Below are positions 1-9,637 of a stretch of DNA of 64,000 nt, one piece after another. Each line of letters starts with the position of its first letter. Position 1 is the first letter of the stretch. A model generated the notes under the pieces. It ran no database searches and was not told the origin of the DNA. It saw only the letters and a program-made list of their open reading frames with translations. Made by a program: the position numbers and the translations under genes. This DNA is from Anabaena sp. UHCC 0187 (GTDB lineage Bacteria > Cyanobacteriota > Cyanobacteriia > Cyanobacteriales > Nostocaceae), in the NCBI RefSeq assembly GCF_009712035.1, contig NZ_VILB01000002.1:160321-224320 (forward strand). The letters are read 5' to 3'.

Positions 1-378
1 ATTAGAGTTGAGATTAGACTTCTTGTCTAAAAACCTAAATATTTAATTTTTAGGCTTTTTCAAGAGGTCTAATGACTAACCTTTGTTTTTATTCTTTCAA
101 AAATAATTGATAAATTCAAGGCTTGGATCTCAAGGGATAAGACTTTATTGAACTATTTTTGTCTAGTTATTTATGACAATTAACAGTTAATTTTCATTTA
201 CCAAAAGACTTTTTACGTTGTTTTTTGCTGGATAGTAGAGATGTTTCATGCAGCATCGCTACCAAATAGGTCATTTTCCTTGTGGATGATATTTTCCAGA
301 AATACTGACTTAATTAAGTTTATTTTGTCTAAAATACAGGAAATAGACAACATCTCTAAATCCAGTCTCTAACTATCT
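1..378. other. Intergenic region downstream of murF, no gene seen
   Basis: This AT-rich stretch lies beyond the 3' end of murF and shows no convincing coding frame. The only structure I see is a short hairpin near 36-56 (CCTAAA and TTTAGG arms) followed by a short T run. It could be a weak terminator for a + strand gene left of the window. Confidence 0.35.
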
Positions 379-1734
379 TTAATTGGTGAATTCTGCCCGT
401 AATTGGTTGACAACTCGATCTAATCCCACAGAATGGGCTGCTTTGAATAATAAGCGATCGCCTGTTTGCATAAATGTTTTTAATCTTGTTACCAAATCCG
501 CATGATTAGTGAAACATTCGCAAGATATATTATCGGCACTATTAGCAATAATTTCCGCATCTTTACCATCAACTAATACCAGTAGCCCATCAAGATGCAA
601 ATTTTTAACCATTTCTCCGACTTTGCGATGAAGTTCTGGGGATCTTTCTCCTAATTCCTTCATTGCCCCTAAAACCGCAATTTTTCGCTTTCCTGGTGTA
701 TCTGCTAACAACTGTAAAGCCGCTAACATCGCTTCTGGGGCAGCATTATAGGTTTCATCTAAAATCACCACATCATTAGGTAAAGTGAAGCGTTGACTTC
801 TACCTGTGGGCATATTTACCATGACCCCAGATTGTAATAATTGCCAATCAATTTCTAATACCTTAGCTACTGCTAAAGCTGCTAAAAAATTAGTAGCATT
901 GTGACGACCAGGTAAAGGTAAAGGTAAACGCATTCCATCAACTTCTACAATTTCATTGTCAGCTAATATTCCTTGAATATCGCCACCAGAAAAGCCATAA
1001 CTAATTACTTTCCCTTGCCAAAATTTTGCGGCTGTGTCCATTAATAATGGATTATCATGATTGAGAATGGCGATACTGTCCTTTGGCATGGTTGCTAATA
1101 ATTCACACTTAGCTTCGGCGATCGCTTCTTCTGAACCAAGTAATTCAATATGTGCCGTTCCCACATTGGTAATTACCCCAATTGTCGGTTTAGCAATTTC
1201 TGTGAGTTCGCCAATTTGTCCCCTGCCTCGCATCGCCATTTCGATCACAGCAAAGTCATTTTCTCTACCCATTTCTAAAAGGGTTTTGGGGACACCTATT
1301 TCATTATTAAAATTCCCATAAGTTTTATGCACTCTTCCCTTAATGGCTAAAACTGCGGAAATTAGTTCTTTGGTTGTGGTTTTCCCCACCGAACCCGTGA
1401 TCCCAATTACAGGAATAAAGAAACTTTCGCGCCACCATTTAGCAATTTGTTGATATGCCTTTAAAGTATCTTTAACTCGCAGAACCGGAAAACCAGGATT
1501 GTCATAAGCATGATCAACTATGGCAACTATAGCCCCTTGAGCGATCGCTGTCGCTACAAAATCATGTCCGTCAAACTTTTCTCCTCGCAAAGCCAAAAAC
1601 ACTTCCCCAGGTTGCAAAATACGAGTATCTGTTTGTATCCCAATCCCCAACTGAGTTAAGGTAGACGCAGATACATTCCCTGGTTCAGCTATAAGAACTT
1701 CAACCAGTTGAGAGATAGTGATAGAGACTGACAT
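379..1734 (-). CDS. murF: UDP-N-acetylmuramoyl-tripeptide--D-alanyl-D-alanine ligase MurF
   Basis: MurF joins D-Ala-D-Ala to UDP-MurNAc-tripeptide, the last cytoplasmic step in making the peptidoglycan precursor. The 451-residue protein has the usual family length and three-part Mur ligase layout: an N-terminal substrate-binding domain (about 1-100), a central ATPase with the P-loop GITGSVGKTTTKE near residues 111-123, and a C-terminal domain with DETYNAAPEAM. The TYGNFNNEIGVP stretch just after the P-loop is typical of MurF. The gene stands alone, divergent from chlB across a 309-bp spacer. Identification by family motifs is firm. Confidence 0.95.
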   Translation of the reverse strand: MSVSITISQLVEVLIAEPGNVSASTLTQLGIGIQTDTRILQPGEVFLALRGEKFDGHDFVATAIAQGAIVAIVDHAYDNPGFPVLRVKDTLKAYQQIAKWWRESFFIPVIGITGSVGKTTTKELISAVLAIKGRVHKTYGNFNNEIGVPKTLLEMGRENDFAVIEMAMRGRGQIGELTEIAKPTIGVITNVGTAHIELLGSEEAIAEAKCELLATMPKDSIAILNHDNPLLMDTAAKFWQGKVISYGFSGGDIQGILADNEIVEVDGMRLPLPLPGRHNATNFLAALAVAKVLEIDWQLLQSGVMVNMPTGRSQRFTLPNDVVILDETYNAAPEAMLAALQLLADTPGKRKIAVLGAMKELGERSPELHRKVGEMVKNLHLDGLLVLVDGKDAEIIANSADNISCECFTNHADLVTRLKTFMQTGDRLLFKAAHSVGLDRVVNQLRAEFTN

Positions 1735-2043
1735 ACTGATAAACGATAGGGTATTTTAAAGTTATTTACCTTATCATTGTTTGTGTCACTTCCATTGATG
1801 ATCATGCTAATTATTTATGACAAGTCATTAATGTTAAATTATTAAGATTTATTGATTTAAACAACATAAATATTGTTTAAATTAGCAGCCATAACCCAGT
1901 CAGCAACTAGGTTTTACCGTCTCCCGCACCAAATAACCTCGCAACAAACCTTATTTGTTCATAACGGTTAGGTTTGAGAAAATCAGAAACGATTTAATAA
2001 TCAAGCACTTATAGTTATTTAACTTGTCAAGGGAGAACACCGG
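1735..2043. promoter_or_regulatory. Divergent murF/chlB upstream region
   Basis: This 309-bp spacer must carry promoters for murF (leftward) and chlB (rightward). It contains imperfect inverted arms, AAACCT and AGGTTT, near 1947-1975. A purine-rich Shine-Dalgarno, GGGAGA, lies near 2031-2036 just before the chlB ATG at 2044. I could not place -35/-10 elements with confidence. Confidence 0.4.
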
Positions 2044-3570
2044 ATGAAATTGGCTTACTGGATGTATTCAGGCCCCGCTCACATTGGGACTTTGCGGATT
2101 GCGAGTTCTTTTAAAAACGTTCATGCAATTATGCACGCGCCCCTCGGTGATGACTATTTCAACGTTATGCGTTCCATGCTATCGCGGGAGAGAAACTTTA
2201 CCCCAGTTACAACCAGCGTCGTTGATAGAAACGTTTTAGCCCGTGGTTCTCAAGAAAAGGTGGTAGATAACATCGTCCGCAAAGATGCTGAAGAACACCC
2301 CGATTTAATTGTCTTAACTCCTACCTGCACTTCCAGCATTTTGCAAGAAGACTTACACAACTTTGTGGAAAGGGCGCAGTTGGAAGCAAAAGGGGACGTA
2401 ATGCTGGCGGACGTGAACCATTACCGCTACAACGAATTACAAGCAGCAGACCGCACTTTACAACAAATCGTTCAATATTACATTGAGAAAGCCCGGAAGC
2501 GGGGGGAATTACCAACAGAGAAAACTGCGAAACCCTCAGTTAACATTATCGGGGTTTCTACTCTGGGTTTCCACAATAACCACGATGTCACTGAATTGAA
2601 GCGGTTAATGACTGATTTGGGAATTCAGGTAAATACTGTCATTCCTGAAGGTGCGTCGGTTCACGAATTAAAAACTATGCCGCAAGCTTGGTTTAACTTA
2701 ATTCCTTATCGGGAACTGGGGTTAACTACAGCTAAATATTTAGAAGAAGAATTTGGCACACCTTACGTAGATATTACACCCATGGGTGTGGTGGAAACTG
2801 CTAGATGTATCCGCAAAATTCAGCAGGTAATTAATGCCCAAGGTGGTGAGGTTAATTACGAAGACTTCATTAATGAACAAACTCTGCACGTATCCCAAGC
2901 CGCTTGGTTCTCCCGTTCTATTGACTGTCAGAACTTGACTGGGAAGAAAGCAGTAGTATTTGGTGATAATACCCATGCAGCGGCTTTAACGAAGATTCTG
3001 TCGCGGGAAATGGGGATTCATGTGGTTTGGGCTGGTACTTATTGTAAGTATGATGCTGACTGGTTTAGAGAACAGGTGAGCGAATATTGCGATGAAGTAT
3101 TAATTACAGATGATCATGGTGAAATTGGGGATGCGATCGCTCGCGTTGAACCTTCTGCTATATTTGGTACACAGATGGAACGTCACGTTGGTAAACGTTT
3201 GGATATTCCTTGCGGTGTGATTGCAGCACCAATTCACGTGCAGAATTTCCCCATTGGTTACAAACCATTTATGGGTTATGAAGGCACAAATCAAATCACT
3301 GATTTAATCTACAATTCTTTCACTTTGGGAATGGAAGATCACCTGTTAGAAATCTTTGGTGGACACGATACAAAGGAAGTAATCACCAAAGGAATTTCTG
3401 CGGAATCTGGTTTGAATTGGACAAAAGATGGACAAGCAGAATTGAATAAGATTCCTGGTTTTGTGCGCGGGAAAGTGAAGCGGAATACCGAAAAGTTTGC
3501 CCGTGAACGTGGGTTTAAAGATATCTCGGCTGAGGTATTGTATGCGGCTAAGGAATCTGTAGGGGCGTAG
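2044..3570 (+). CDS. chlB: Light-independent protochlorophyllide reductase subunit ChlB
   Basis: ChlB is the B subunit of the dark-operative protochlorophyllide oxidoreductase, a nitrogenase-like enzyme that reduces ring D of protochlorophyllide without light, so the cell can make chlorophyll in the dark. The 508-residue protein starts [20 protein letters not shown]. It has Asp36 in PLGDDYF and Cys95 in LTPTCTSS, the positions known in this family for the unusual [4Fe-4S] NB-cluster with one aspartate ligand. The C-terminal helical tail typical of ChlB is present. Partners chlL and chlN are not in this window. The start follows a GGGAGA ribosome-binding site. Confidence 0.97.
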   Translation: MKLAYWMYSGPAHIGTLRIASSFKNVHAIMHAPLGDDYFNVMRSMLSRERNFTPVTTSVVDRNVLARGSQEKVVDNIVRKDAEEHPDLIVLTPTCTSSILQEDLHNFVERAQLEAKGDVMLADVNHYRYNELQAADRTLQQIVQYYIEKARKRGELPTEKTAKPSVNIIGVSTLGFHNNHDVTELKRLMTDLGIQVNTVIPEGASVHELKTMPQAWFNLIPYRELGLTTAKYLEEEFGTPYVDITPMGVVETARCIRKIQQVINAQGGEVNYEDFINEQTLHVSQAAWFSRSIDCQNLTGKKAVVFGDNTHAAALTKILSREMGIHVVWAGTYCKYDADWFREQVSEYCDEVLITDDHGEIGDAIARVEPSAIFGTQMERHVGKRLDIPCGVIAAPIHVQNFPIGYKPFMGYEGTNQITDLIYNSFTLGMEDHLLEIFGGHDTKEVITKGISAESGLNWTKDGQAELNKIPGFVRGKVKRNTEKFARERGFKDISAEVLYAAKESVGA

Positions 3571-3621
3571 GTTTGGGGTTAGAGATGATTAAGAGAACTC
3601 CACAAAAAAGATTATCCAATT

Positions 3622-3678
3622 TTGTGGGATGGGCATCTTGCCCGTCCTTGTATTATTAGCAAGATGCCCGCACCACAA
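3622..3678. repeat. Large inverted repeat 3' of chlB (REP/terminator-like)
   Basis: Outer arms TTGTGG (3622-3627) and CCACAA (3673-3678) enclose perfect 11-nt arms, GGGCATCTTGC (3631-3641) and GCAAGATGCCC (3659-3669). The layout resembles the dispersed hairpin repeats common in cyanobacteria. It lies about 50 bp after the chlB stop and could end or stabilise that transcript. Confidence 0.7.
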
Positions 3679-3834
3679 TAAGTTTTGGGATATTTTTTTA
3701 ATTGGAAGTCTCTAAGGTTTAATGGCATCCACTTAGGATGCCCTTGTTGCTGATTTTTCATAGAGAGGTAAGCATCATTTACCTACAATAAGCTGTATAC
3801 ACCAAATATACATAAACTAATCGGCTATATAAAT

Positions 3835-3850
3835 ACAGTATAAATACTGT
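3835..3850. promoter_or_regulatory. 16-nt dyad, possible operator
   Basis: ACAGTAT and ATACTGT form perfect 7-nt arms around AA, 118 bp upstream of the REC-EAL gene. The symmetry and position suit a dimeric regulator site, but I do not recognise a known consensus. Confidence 0.3.
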
Positions 3851-3967
3851 GAATTTTTGCTTGTTCGTCAGTAGTATTAACTAAGTGACAAAAAGTGAAT
3901 AATTTCTCATTGATCACGAAGCGCAAAGAAGTACGGGTAAGTTATACCTTATAATAAGGAATCAAAA

Positions 3968-5725
3968 TTGACTGTAAATTTGAGTATAAGAATGAATATA
4001 AATACGAATACAATTCTCATCATTGAAGATGAGCCTCAAATACGAGAAAATATTCAGCTAATTCTTGAGTTAGAAGGGTTTAATACCATCACAGCAAAAG
4101 ATGGATTAGAGGGGTTAGAAATGGCGGAGCAATATCATCCAGATATGATTATTTGTGATTTGATGATGCCTCGACTAGATGGATATGAACTAATTAAAGC
4201 ATTGCGTCAAGATCCAGCTACTGCGGAAATTCCCTTCGTTTTTCTCACAGCTAAATCAGAACGCCGGGATATGCGTCAAGGTATGGAACTGGGTGCAGAC
4301 GACTATTTAACCAAGCCATTTGAAGTAAAAGAACTCCTTCAGACTATTTCTATTCGACTAGCAAAACGCCAAGTAACAACCCAACGCTACAGAAATCAGA
4401 TTGAGCAGATGAAAGCTGAGATCCATTATTTGGCTCGTCATGATAGTTTAACTGGTTTACCCAATCAGTTTTTCTTAGAAGAGTATTTTAATCAAACTCG
4501 TCTTCAAGCTTACAATCAGAGTCAATTTTTGCCTTTGTTACTGATTGATATAGATATCCTCTATCACACTAAATTATTATTTGAACCAAGTTTGAGACAA
4601 TTTTTACTCACAACTGTGGCAGAACGATTAAATCAGCTAAAATCCCTCAATCCGATTATTGACTTAATAGCTTACTTAAAAACTGACCAACTGGTGCTGT
4701 TGTTAAAACCAATTCAAAATGCTCAAGTGGCTGCTGAAGCTGCTGAACAAATTTTAGATGTTTTATCACAACCTGTAACTTTTAATCATCAGGAAATCTC
4801 TATTCAAACTAAAATTGGTATCGCCTGTTATCCAAATGATGCTTTACAAGTAAGTGAGCTACTGGCTCATGCAGAAGTTACCCTAGAGCATTATAAATTG
4901 GACAATACAACTTCTTATCATTTTTATGATCAAGAAATTCTCAATGTTGTTTTTAGAAAAGTTATTTTAGAGTCTGACTTTTTGCAAGCTCTAGAACGAG
5001 ATGAATTTCTGCTTTATTATCAACCTCAAATCAATACCAAGACTGGAAAAGTTGTCGGTGTGGAAGCATTAATCCGTTGGGAACACCAAGAATATGGCAT
5101 GATTTCTCCCGCAGAATTTATTCCTATTGCTGAAGAGTCAGGTTTTATTATTCCCTTGGGAGAATGGATTATCAAAACTGCTTGTTCACAATTAAAAGAT
5201 TTACAATCACAAGGATTTGGTAATTTCAAGGTGGCTGTAAATATATCGGCTTCTCAGTTTAGAGAAGAAAATTTTATTCAACGGATTAATGACATCGTTG
5301 CCAATACAAATTTCAACCCGGATCTATTGGAGTTAGAACTAACTGAAACTGTATTTATTCAAGACCTTGACATAGTCAAAGATAAAATAAATGAATTAAG
5401 AGATCATGGAATTAAGTTATCCATTGATGATTTTGGCACAGGGTATTCATCATTTAAATATCTCCAAGAATTCTCTTTTAGTCATCTTAAAATAGATCGG
5501 TATTTTATTACCAATATTGATAAGTTGGAAAGTAAGCAGTCCATTGTTAAAAGTATAATTCAGTTAGCAGATAGTTTAAACATCAATATTATTGCCGAAG
5601 GGGTAGAAACCAAGGAAGAGCTAAATTGGCTTAAACAACATAATTGTTTTGTGATTCAAGGATATTTCTTTAGTCGTCCTTTAGCCATCGAAAACTTGAA
5701 TATTTTTTTAATGGCCAATACATGA
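3968..5725 (+). CDS. Response regulator with degenerate GGDEF and EAL domains (c-di-GMP phosphodiesterase)
   Basis: A receiver domain (about 15-135) has phosphoacceptor Asp64 in IICDLMMP and the conserved Lys in LTKPFE. It is followed by a GGDEF-fold domain (about 150-310) and an EAL domain (about 325-580). The GGDEF signature is replaced by YLKTDQL near residue 238, so cyclase activity is unlikely. The EAL part keeps EALIRW (Glu366), NISASQFR, ELTETVF, DDFGTGYSS, LKIDRYF and AEGVET, so c-di-GMP hydrolysis is likely. The TTG start is chosen because AAGGA sits 7 nt upstream; an ATG at 3992 is the alternative. It converges on the histidine kinase gene at 5928-7133, a possible but unproven partner. 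Confidence 0.88.
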   Translation: MTVNLSIRMNINTNTILIIEDEPQIRENIQLILELEGFNTITAKDGLEGLEMAEQYHPDMIICDLMMPRLDGYELIKALRQDPATAEIPFVFLTAKSERRDMRQGMELGADDYLTKPFEVKELLQTISIRLAKRQVTTQRYRNQIEQMKAEIHYLARHDSLTGLPNQFFLEEYFNQTRLQAYNQSQFLPLLLIDIDILYHTKLLFEPSLRQFLLTTVAERLNQLKSLNPIIDLIAYLKTDQLVLLLKPIQNAQVAAEAAEQILDVLSQPVTFNHQEISIQTKIGIACYPNDALQVSELLAHAEVTLEHYKLDNTTSYHFYDQEILNVVFRKVILESDFLQALERDEFLLYYQPQINTKTGKVVGVEALIRWEHQEYGMISPAEFIPIAEESGFIIPLGEWIIKTACSQLKDLQSQGFGNFKVAVNISASQFREENFIQRINDIVANTNFNPDLLELELTETVFIQDLDIVKDKINELRDHGIKLSIDDFGTGYSSFKYLQEFSFSHLKIDRYFITNIDKLESKQSIVKSIIQLADSLNINIIAEGVETKEELNWLKQHNCFVIQGYFFSRPLAIENLNIFLMANT

Positions 5726-5927
5726 AAATCTATATCTAAACCAACAAACTCAATAAAACTTGCATGATTTAATGGATAGTCAAAGTCCCTATCTTTAATT
5801 CACTCATCAGAGGATGTTTTAAAAATCTATAAAAGGGTAAATCCTAAACTTGGGCGAAAATCTGAGTTTAGGTACTCCCCATTGATGACAGAAGCTTCTA
5901 CTTCAGTCGAAAGTAAATAGGAGTAGT

Positions 5928-7133
5928 TCACAAAGGAATACTAGCTGTAAATGTTGTTCCTTTGCCTAATTGACTGTCAAATGTAATTTGACCTTTGTGT
6001 AAGTCCAGACATTTTTTAACTATGGATAGTCCTAAACCTGTTCCAGGAATATTACCGACGTTAGAGGCTCGATGAAAAGATTCAAATAAATTAACTTTAT
6101 CTGCTTCAGGAATACCGATACCGCTATCGCTGATTTTAAAGATAAGTTGATTATTTTGTTTAGTCAAATTAAATTGAACTAGATGGTGGTTAGGAGAATA
6201 GTTAATAGCATTTGTCAGGAGATTGGTGAGAACTTGCTGCAACAATTTTCTATCGCACTGAACAATTAGAGTATTGTCAAGTATTTCCTCGCCTAAATCA
6301 TAGGAGAAATCAATTGTATGTCGGGTACTACTAGCTTCTATTTCCTCTTTTAGATGGCGACAAAAGACGATAATATCTAATGCTTCTAAATGTAATTCTA
6401 TTTTTTCGGATTCAGCGCGGTTAATCATTAATATATTATCAAGAATTTGGGTTATATGCTGGATGCTATTTTGGATAGTTTGTAGATGGTTCTGTTTTTT
6501 GTCTGCACTAAGGCGATCGCTAAATTTTTGCAAAATCCCTGATGATGAGGAAATAATGGCTAAAGGGGTGCGAAACTCGTGGGATGCCATGGTAATAAAC
6601 CGGGATTTTAATTGGTTTAATTCCTTCTCTTTTTCTAGAGACTGACGTAATTCTGCTGTCCGTTCAGCTACTCGATTTTCTAAGTCTTCATTGCGTTGTG
6701 TGAGTTGTCTGAGTTCCTGGTTCTGGATTTCTAAAGATTTAATTAAATTCTGTAAATGTAAGTGGGTACGGACACGAGCAAGTAGTTCTTCTTTTTGAAA
6801 TGGCTTGGTGATATAGTCTACAGCCCCTAAACTCAAACCTTTAACCTTATCAGCATTATCCGCCAAAGCCGTCATGAAAATGATCGGAATCATCTGAGTC
6901 AAAGAATCAGCTTTGAGTTGCTCACAGAGTTCAAATCCGCTGATATCAGGCAACATAATATCCAGTAGTATTAAATCAGGAATACTGGAATGGACTTGTT
7001 TAATCACATTTCGCCCATCTATTTCAGTAATAACTTTGTAACCTTTAGAACTCAATGTATAATCCAGAAGTTTTAAATTCATGGGATTGTCATCAACGAC
7101 TAAAATGGTGGCGCTGTTCGGTAAACTTTCCAA
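5928..7133 (-). CDS. Hybrid histidine kinase with N-terminal receiver domain
   Basis: This 401-residue soluble protein begins with a receiver domain (about 8-125, Asp58 in ILLDIMLP). A charged helix, probably coiled coil (about 130-175), leads into HisKA with the phospho-His in ASHEFRTP (His185) and then a HATPase domain with NLLTNAINYSP, DSGIGIP and GTGLGLSIVKK. No transmembrane segment is visible, so it probably receives its signal from another kinase or a partner protein through the receiver. The REC-HisKA-HATPase order is common in cyanobacterial phosphorelays. It is transcribed towards the EAL regulator, with about 200 bp between the two stop codons. Confidence 0.9.
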   Translation of the reverse strand: MESLPNSATILVVDDNPMNLKLLDYTLSSKGYKVITEIDGRNVIKQVHSSIPDLILLDIMLPDISGFELCEQLKADSLTQMIPIIFMTALADNADKVKGLSLGAVDYITKPFQKEELLARVRTHLHLQNLIKSLEIQNQELRQLTQRNEDLENRVAERTAELRQSLEKEKELNQLKSRFITMASHEFRTPLAIISSSSGILQKFSDRLSADKKQNHLQTIQNSIQHITQILDNILMINRAESEKIELHLEALDIIVFCRHLKEEIEASSTRHTIDFSYDLGEEILDNTLIVQCDRKLLQQVLTNLLTNAINYSPNHHLVQFNLTKQNNQLIFKISDSGIGIPEADKVNLFESFHRASNVGNIPGTGLGLSIVKKCLDLHKGQITFDSQLGKGTTFTASIPL

Positions 7134-7249
7134 AATCTCTTCCTTGCGATTTACAACTTGTTAACTGGATACTGTTTTTACAAAAATCCAACATGAGTCC
7201 TATATATATATATATCAATTAGACAACGATTCAAGCATAGCAGTTATCT

Positions 7250-7381
7250 ATGTTGTTACAAGAACTTAAAGAGCAGATATTCAAACTACCATCTAGCGAA
7301 CTGACAAGTCAGTGCTTCGCTATCTATAATAGTCAAGCTGTTGGCTGTGTAATAGCAACAACGCTAAGGAATGTGAATTAA
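7250..7381 (+). CDS. Possible small protein or truncated remnant (43 aa)
   Basis: An ATG frame of 43 codons begins MLLQELKEQIFKLPSSE. The start vaguely recalls the first helix of short cyanobacterial proteins that begin with an ELK..I..L pattern, but the frame then loses any family likeness. No clear ribosome-binding site is seen. It may be a chance ORF or the broken 5' end of a small accessory gene. Confidence 0.2.
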   Translation: MLLQELKEQIFKLPSSELTSQCFAIYNSQAVGCVIATTLRNVN

Positions 7382-7442
7382 ATAAAGTACAACTCTTAAT
7401 TTATGTAATCTAATTATTATTAATATTAAATTTTTGATCGCG

Positions 7443-7467
7443 CAGCATGGCCTAGGCCATACTGCTG
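7443..7467. terminator. Palindrome downstream of rpsF
   Basis: A perfect 14-nt palindrome, ATGGCCTAGGCCAT (7447-7460), is flanked by CAGC and GCTG arms. It lies 35 bp past the rpsF stop on the side where that transcript ends. No long T run follows on the - strand, so it may be a dispersed repeat or an RNA-stabilising hairpin rather than an intrinsic terminator. Confidence 0.4.
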
Positions 7468-7501
7468 AAATCCTAATTTACAACACTGATAAATGTTTTG
7501 A

Positions 7502-7828
7502 TTAAGCTGCTACTGCTTCTTCCTCTGGCTTTTCTTTGGGAACGTCTTGTTTGATTGTCATATAGCGAATTACTTCTTCGCTCAATCGCATAGCGCGTTC
7601 CATGATCGCAATCACAGTTCCAGGCCCTGTGTAGTTGAGTTGAACATAAACGCCATCACGATGCTTTTGAATTTCATAAGCTAAACGACGCTTACCACGA
7701 TTTTGAATTTCAATATTCTCAGCGCCGTGTTCACGAATCAAGTTTTCGTATTTGGCAATTTGTTGTACTACTTGCTCATCTCCTAAGTCAGGACGGAGGA
7801 TGTACATGGTTTCGTAAACTGTGGTCAT
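7502..7828 (-). CDS. rpsF: 30S ribosomal protein S6
   Basis: S6 binds the platform of the small ribosomal subunit together with S18. The 108-residue product begins [19 protein letters not shown] and contains [19 protein letters not shown] and [10 protein letters not shown], the hallmark S6 segments. Its short acidic, alanine-ended tail (KPEEEAVAA) is usual in cyanobacteria. An AAGGTGA ribosome-binding site lies upstream of the ATG on the - strand. The gene is not next to rpsR or rplI here, as is common in cyanobacteria. Confidence 0.96.
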   Translation of the reverse strand: MTTVYETMYILRPDLGDEQVVQQIAKYENLIREHGAENIEIQNRGKRRLAYEIQKHRDGVYVQLNYTGPGTVIAIMERAMRLSEEVIRYMTIKQDVPKEKPEEEAVAA

Positions 7829-8119
7829 ATTTTTGAATTCACCTTTTGGACAAAATGGCTGCTAGTGTTAATTCATACAAAGATTGCTGTGAGCGATACT
7901 TTTATGGATCAACATCTCAAGCAACAAGGAATTTTGACAATTTTTAGCCATTCTAGATTAACACAATTCCTAGCATTATTTGTCCACAGCCCAAACTTCA
8001 TTTTTCAATTAAAGTCATGAGGTTTTCAGCATTTATCTTATAATCTTACCAGTTTTCCATAGCAATCATTAACAACATTCTGCTGAAACACAGCATATTT
8101 AAGGATTTTTGTCAAGATT

Positions 8120-8893
8120 ATGGCGCAGCGATATGTGCGAGTTCAAAGTCAAGAAGGGAAAATTCACTATGGATTGCTTCAGCTTTCCCAGAATGTGGAA
8201 GTGCTAGACGCTCCACCTTGGTTAGATGGTCAACCTACGGATTTAATCCTACCAGCTAACTGTTATACAATTCTAGCCCCCTGTGCGCCTTCAAAAATTG
8301 TCGGAGTAGGCAAGAATTATGCTGATCATGCAGCGGAAATGGGAACACCTGTACCTGCTGAACCGCTAATTTTTTTCAAACCGTCTACATCTGTAATTGC
8401 TTCAGAAAGCGAAATTAAGTATCCTTATCAGTCGCAAAGGGTAGACTATGAAGGAGAATTAGCTTTAGTAATTGGCGATCGCACAAGTGATTGTACTCCA
8501 GCCCAAGCCCAAAGCAAAATTTGGGGTTATACCATCGCCAATGATGTCACAGCCAGGGATTTACAAAAAAAAGATCCCCAATGGACAAGAGCCAAAGGTT
8601 TTGATACTTTTTGTCCCCTGGGGCCTTGGATTGTCCGGGAATTAAATCCAGGAGCGAGATTACAGACATTTTTGAATGATGATTCTCATCCAGTCCAATC
8701 TGCTTGTATTGATCAAATGGTATTTTCCCCAGATTTTTTAGTGTCTTATATCAGTCAAGTGATGACTTTATTACCTGGGGATATAGTATTAACTGGTACG
8801 CCCATGGGAGTAGGGGCTTTGCAAATAGGCGATCGCATCCGCATAGAAATAGAAGGAATTGGTCGCCTAGAGAACACAGTTGTTGTCCGTTAG
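8120..8893 (+). CDS. Fumarylacetoacetate hydrolase-family protein
   Basis: This 257-residue protein belongs to the FAH superfamily, whose members hydrolyse or decarboxylate C-C bonds in 2-oxo acids with a divalent metal. The core KIVGVGKNYADHAAEMG (about 60-76), the metal-binding segment DYEGELALVIGDR and the ANDVTARDLQ and TGTPMGVG motifs are all visible. A short N-terminal domain precedes the core, as in YcgM/HpcE-type proteins. The substrate cannot be read from sequence; oxaloacetate or acylpyruvate is typical of this subgroup. It converges on the Tic20-family gene, with only three bases between their ends. Confidence 0.88.
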   Translation: MAQRYVRVQSQEGKIHYGLLQLSQNVEVLDAPPWLDGQPTDLILPANCYTILAPCAPSKIVGVGKNYADHAAEMGTPVPAEPLIFFKPSTSVIASESEIKYPYQSQRVDYEGELALVIGDRTSDCTPAQAQSKIWGYTIANDVTARDLQKKDPQWTRAKGFDTFCPLGPWIVRELNPGARLQTFLNDDSHPVQSACIDQMVFSPDFLVSYISQVMTLLPGDIVLTGTPMGVGALQIGDRIRIEIEGIGRLENTVVVR

Positions 8894-8896
8894 CTG

Positions 8897-9373
8897 TTAA
8901 CGTACTTGCATATGCACTGCATCGGAAATCGCGGGAATTTCCGCATACTTCCCCATTAAGGATTGAGCCACGGCATAAACAACCGCTACTACTATACCCA
9001 TAAAAATGGTTGTATACAGTGTTTGCATCGCAAATCCACTACCAGGAACTAACTTAACAATATCGGTTAAGATGCTGCATAAAAAGATCACAATATCTAA
9101 AATGATGGCTTGCATCGTGTTAAAACGAATAAAATGACTAATTTTCTCGTTTCTTACTACCAAAAGCCACAAAGCAAAGAAAATAATCATTCCCGCATAG
9201 CGGACACCATAGTAAATTTTTAACAGTGGCAAAAGAGGTAAAAATATCAGTCCTAAAAGTGGAAAATCATTCAGCAAAAACTGACCGAAGGCAAACACCT
9301 CAATCAAAGGGAGTAGATAAGGTAAACAAGCGAAAATTCGGTCAGGAAACGTTGTAGAACCGCGCCAAGACAT
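8897..9373 (-). CDS. Tic20 family protein
   Basis: This 158-residue membrane protein begins MSWRGSTTFPDRIFACLPYLLPL and has four predicted hydrophobic helices. It matches the cyanobacterial relatives of Tic20, a component of the chloroplast inner-envelope protein import channel. The cyanobacterial function is not established. The conserved segments are FPDRIFACLPYLLPL near the N-terminus and FNTMQAIILDI in the middle. The stop abuts the convergent FAH-family gene. Confidence 0.85.
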   Translation of the reverse strand: MSWRGSTTFPDRIFACLPYLLPLIEVFAFGQFLLNDFPLLGLIFLPLLPLLKIYYGVRYAGMIIFFALWLLVVRNEKISHFIRFNTMQAIILDIVIFLCSILTDIVKLVPGSGFAMQTLYTTIFMGIVVAVVYAVAQSLMGKYAEIPAISDAVHMQVR

Positions 9374-9454
9374 TGTGTATTCTCCTGTGGCTAAATTTCA
9401 ACAGCTATTGAGCCTAGGATAACGCAGATGCTTGAACTTGCTGGCAAATTACCA

Positions 9455-9637
9455 TTATTCTATGTTGGCGACACGAAAGCCCATCACACACTCGTATTGA
9501 TCTGGTTGTTGTTCCGTAAATTTACTAATTGCTTGACCACAGCGCAGTTTACCCCCTCCCCAGCGGGGTTGGCCGCTGCCGTTTGCCAATAAACAAGACT
9601 GACAAACCTTTTCAGAGCTAAGGATTTGATTGTCCAT
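9455..9637 (-). CDS. Conserved small cyanobacterial protein with four cysteines
   Basis: This 60-residue protein (MDNQILSSEKVCQSCLLANG...) has cysteines at 12, 15, 33 and 50. The first pair is CxxC, which suggests a small zinc-binding or redox fold. An upstream ATG at 9652 would add five hydrophobic residues (MLVIL); I prefer the MDNQ start because the following sequence looks conserved. I recall similar short proteins in cyanobacteria without assigned function. It lies between the Tic20-family gene and glyA as its own unit. Confidence 0.6.
   Translation of the reverse strand: MDNQILSSEKVCQSCLLANGSGQPRWGGGKLRCGQAISKFTEQQPDQYECVMGFRVANIE

Larger units (their letters stand above)
3571..3967. 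other. Spacer between chlB and the EAL regulator
   Basis: No gene is seen in this 397-bp stretch. It holds a large inverted repeat just after chlB (3622-3678) and a 16-nt dyad at 3835-3850. An AAGGA at 3956-3960 is well placed for the TTG start of the next gene. Confidence 0.5.
7134..7501. other. Spacer between rpsF and the histidine kinase
   Basis: This stretch contains an alternating TA run at 7201-7215, a possible 43-codon ORF at 7250-7381 and a palindrome at 7443-7467. No established gene is recognised. Confidence 0.4.
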
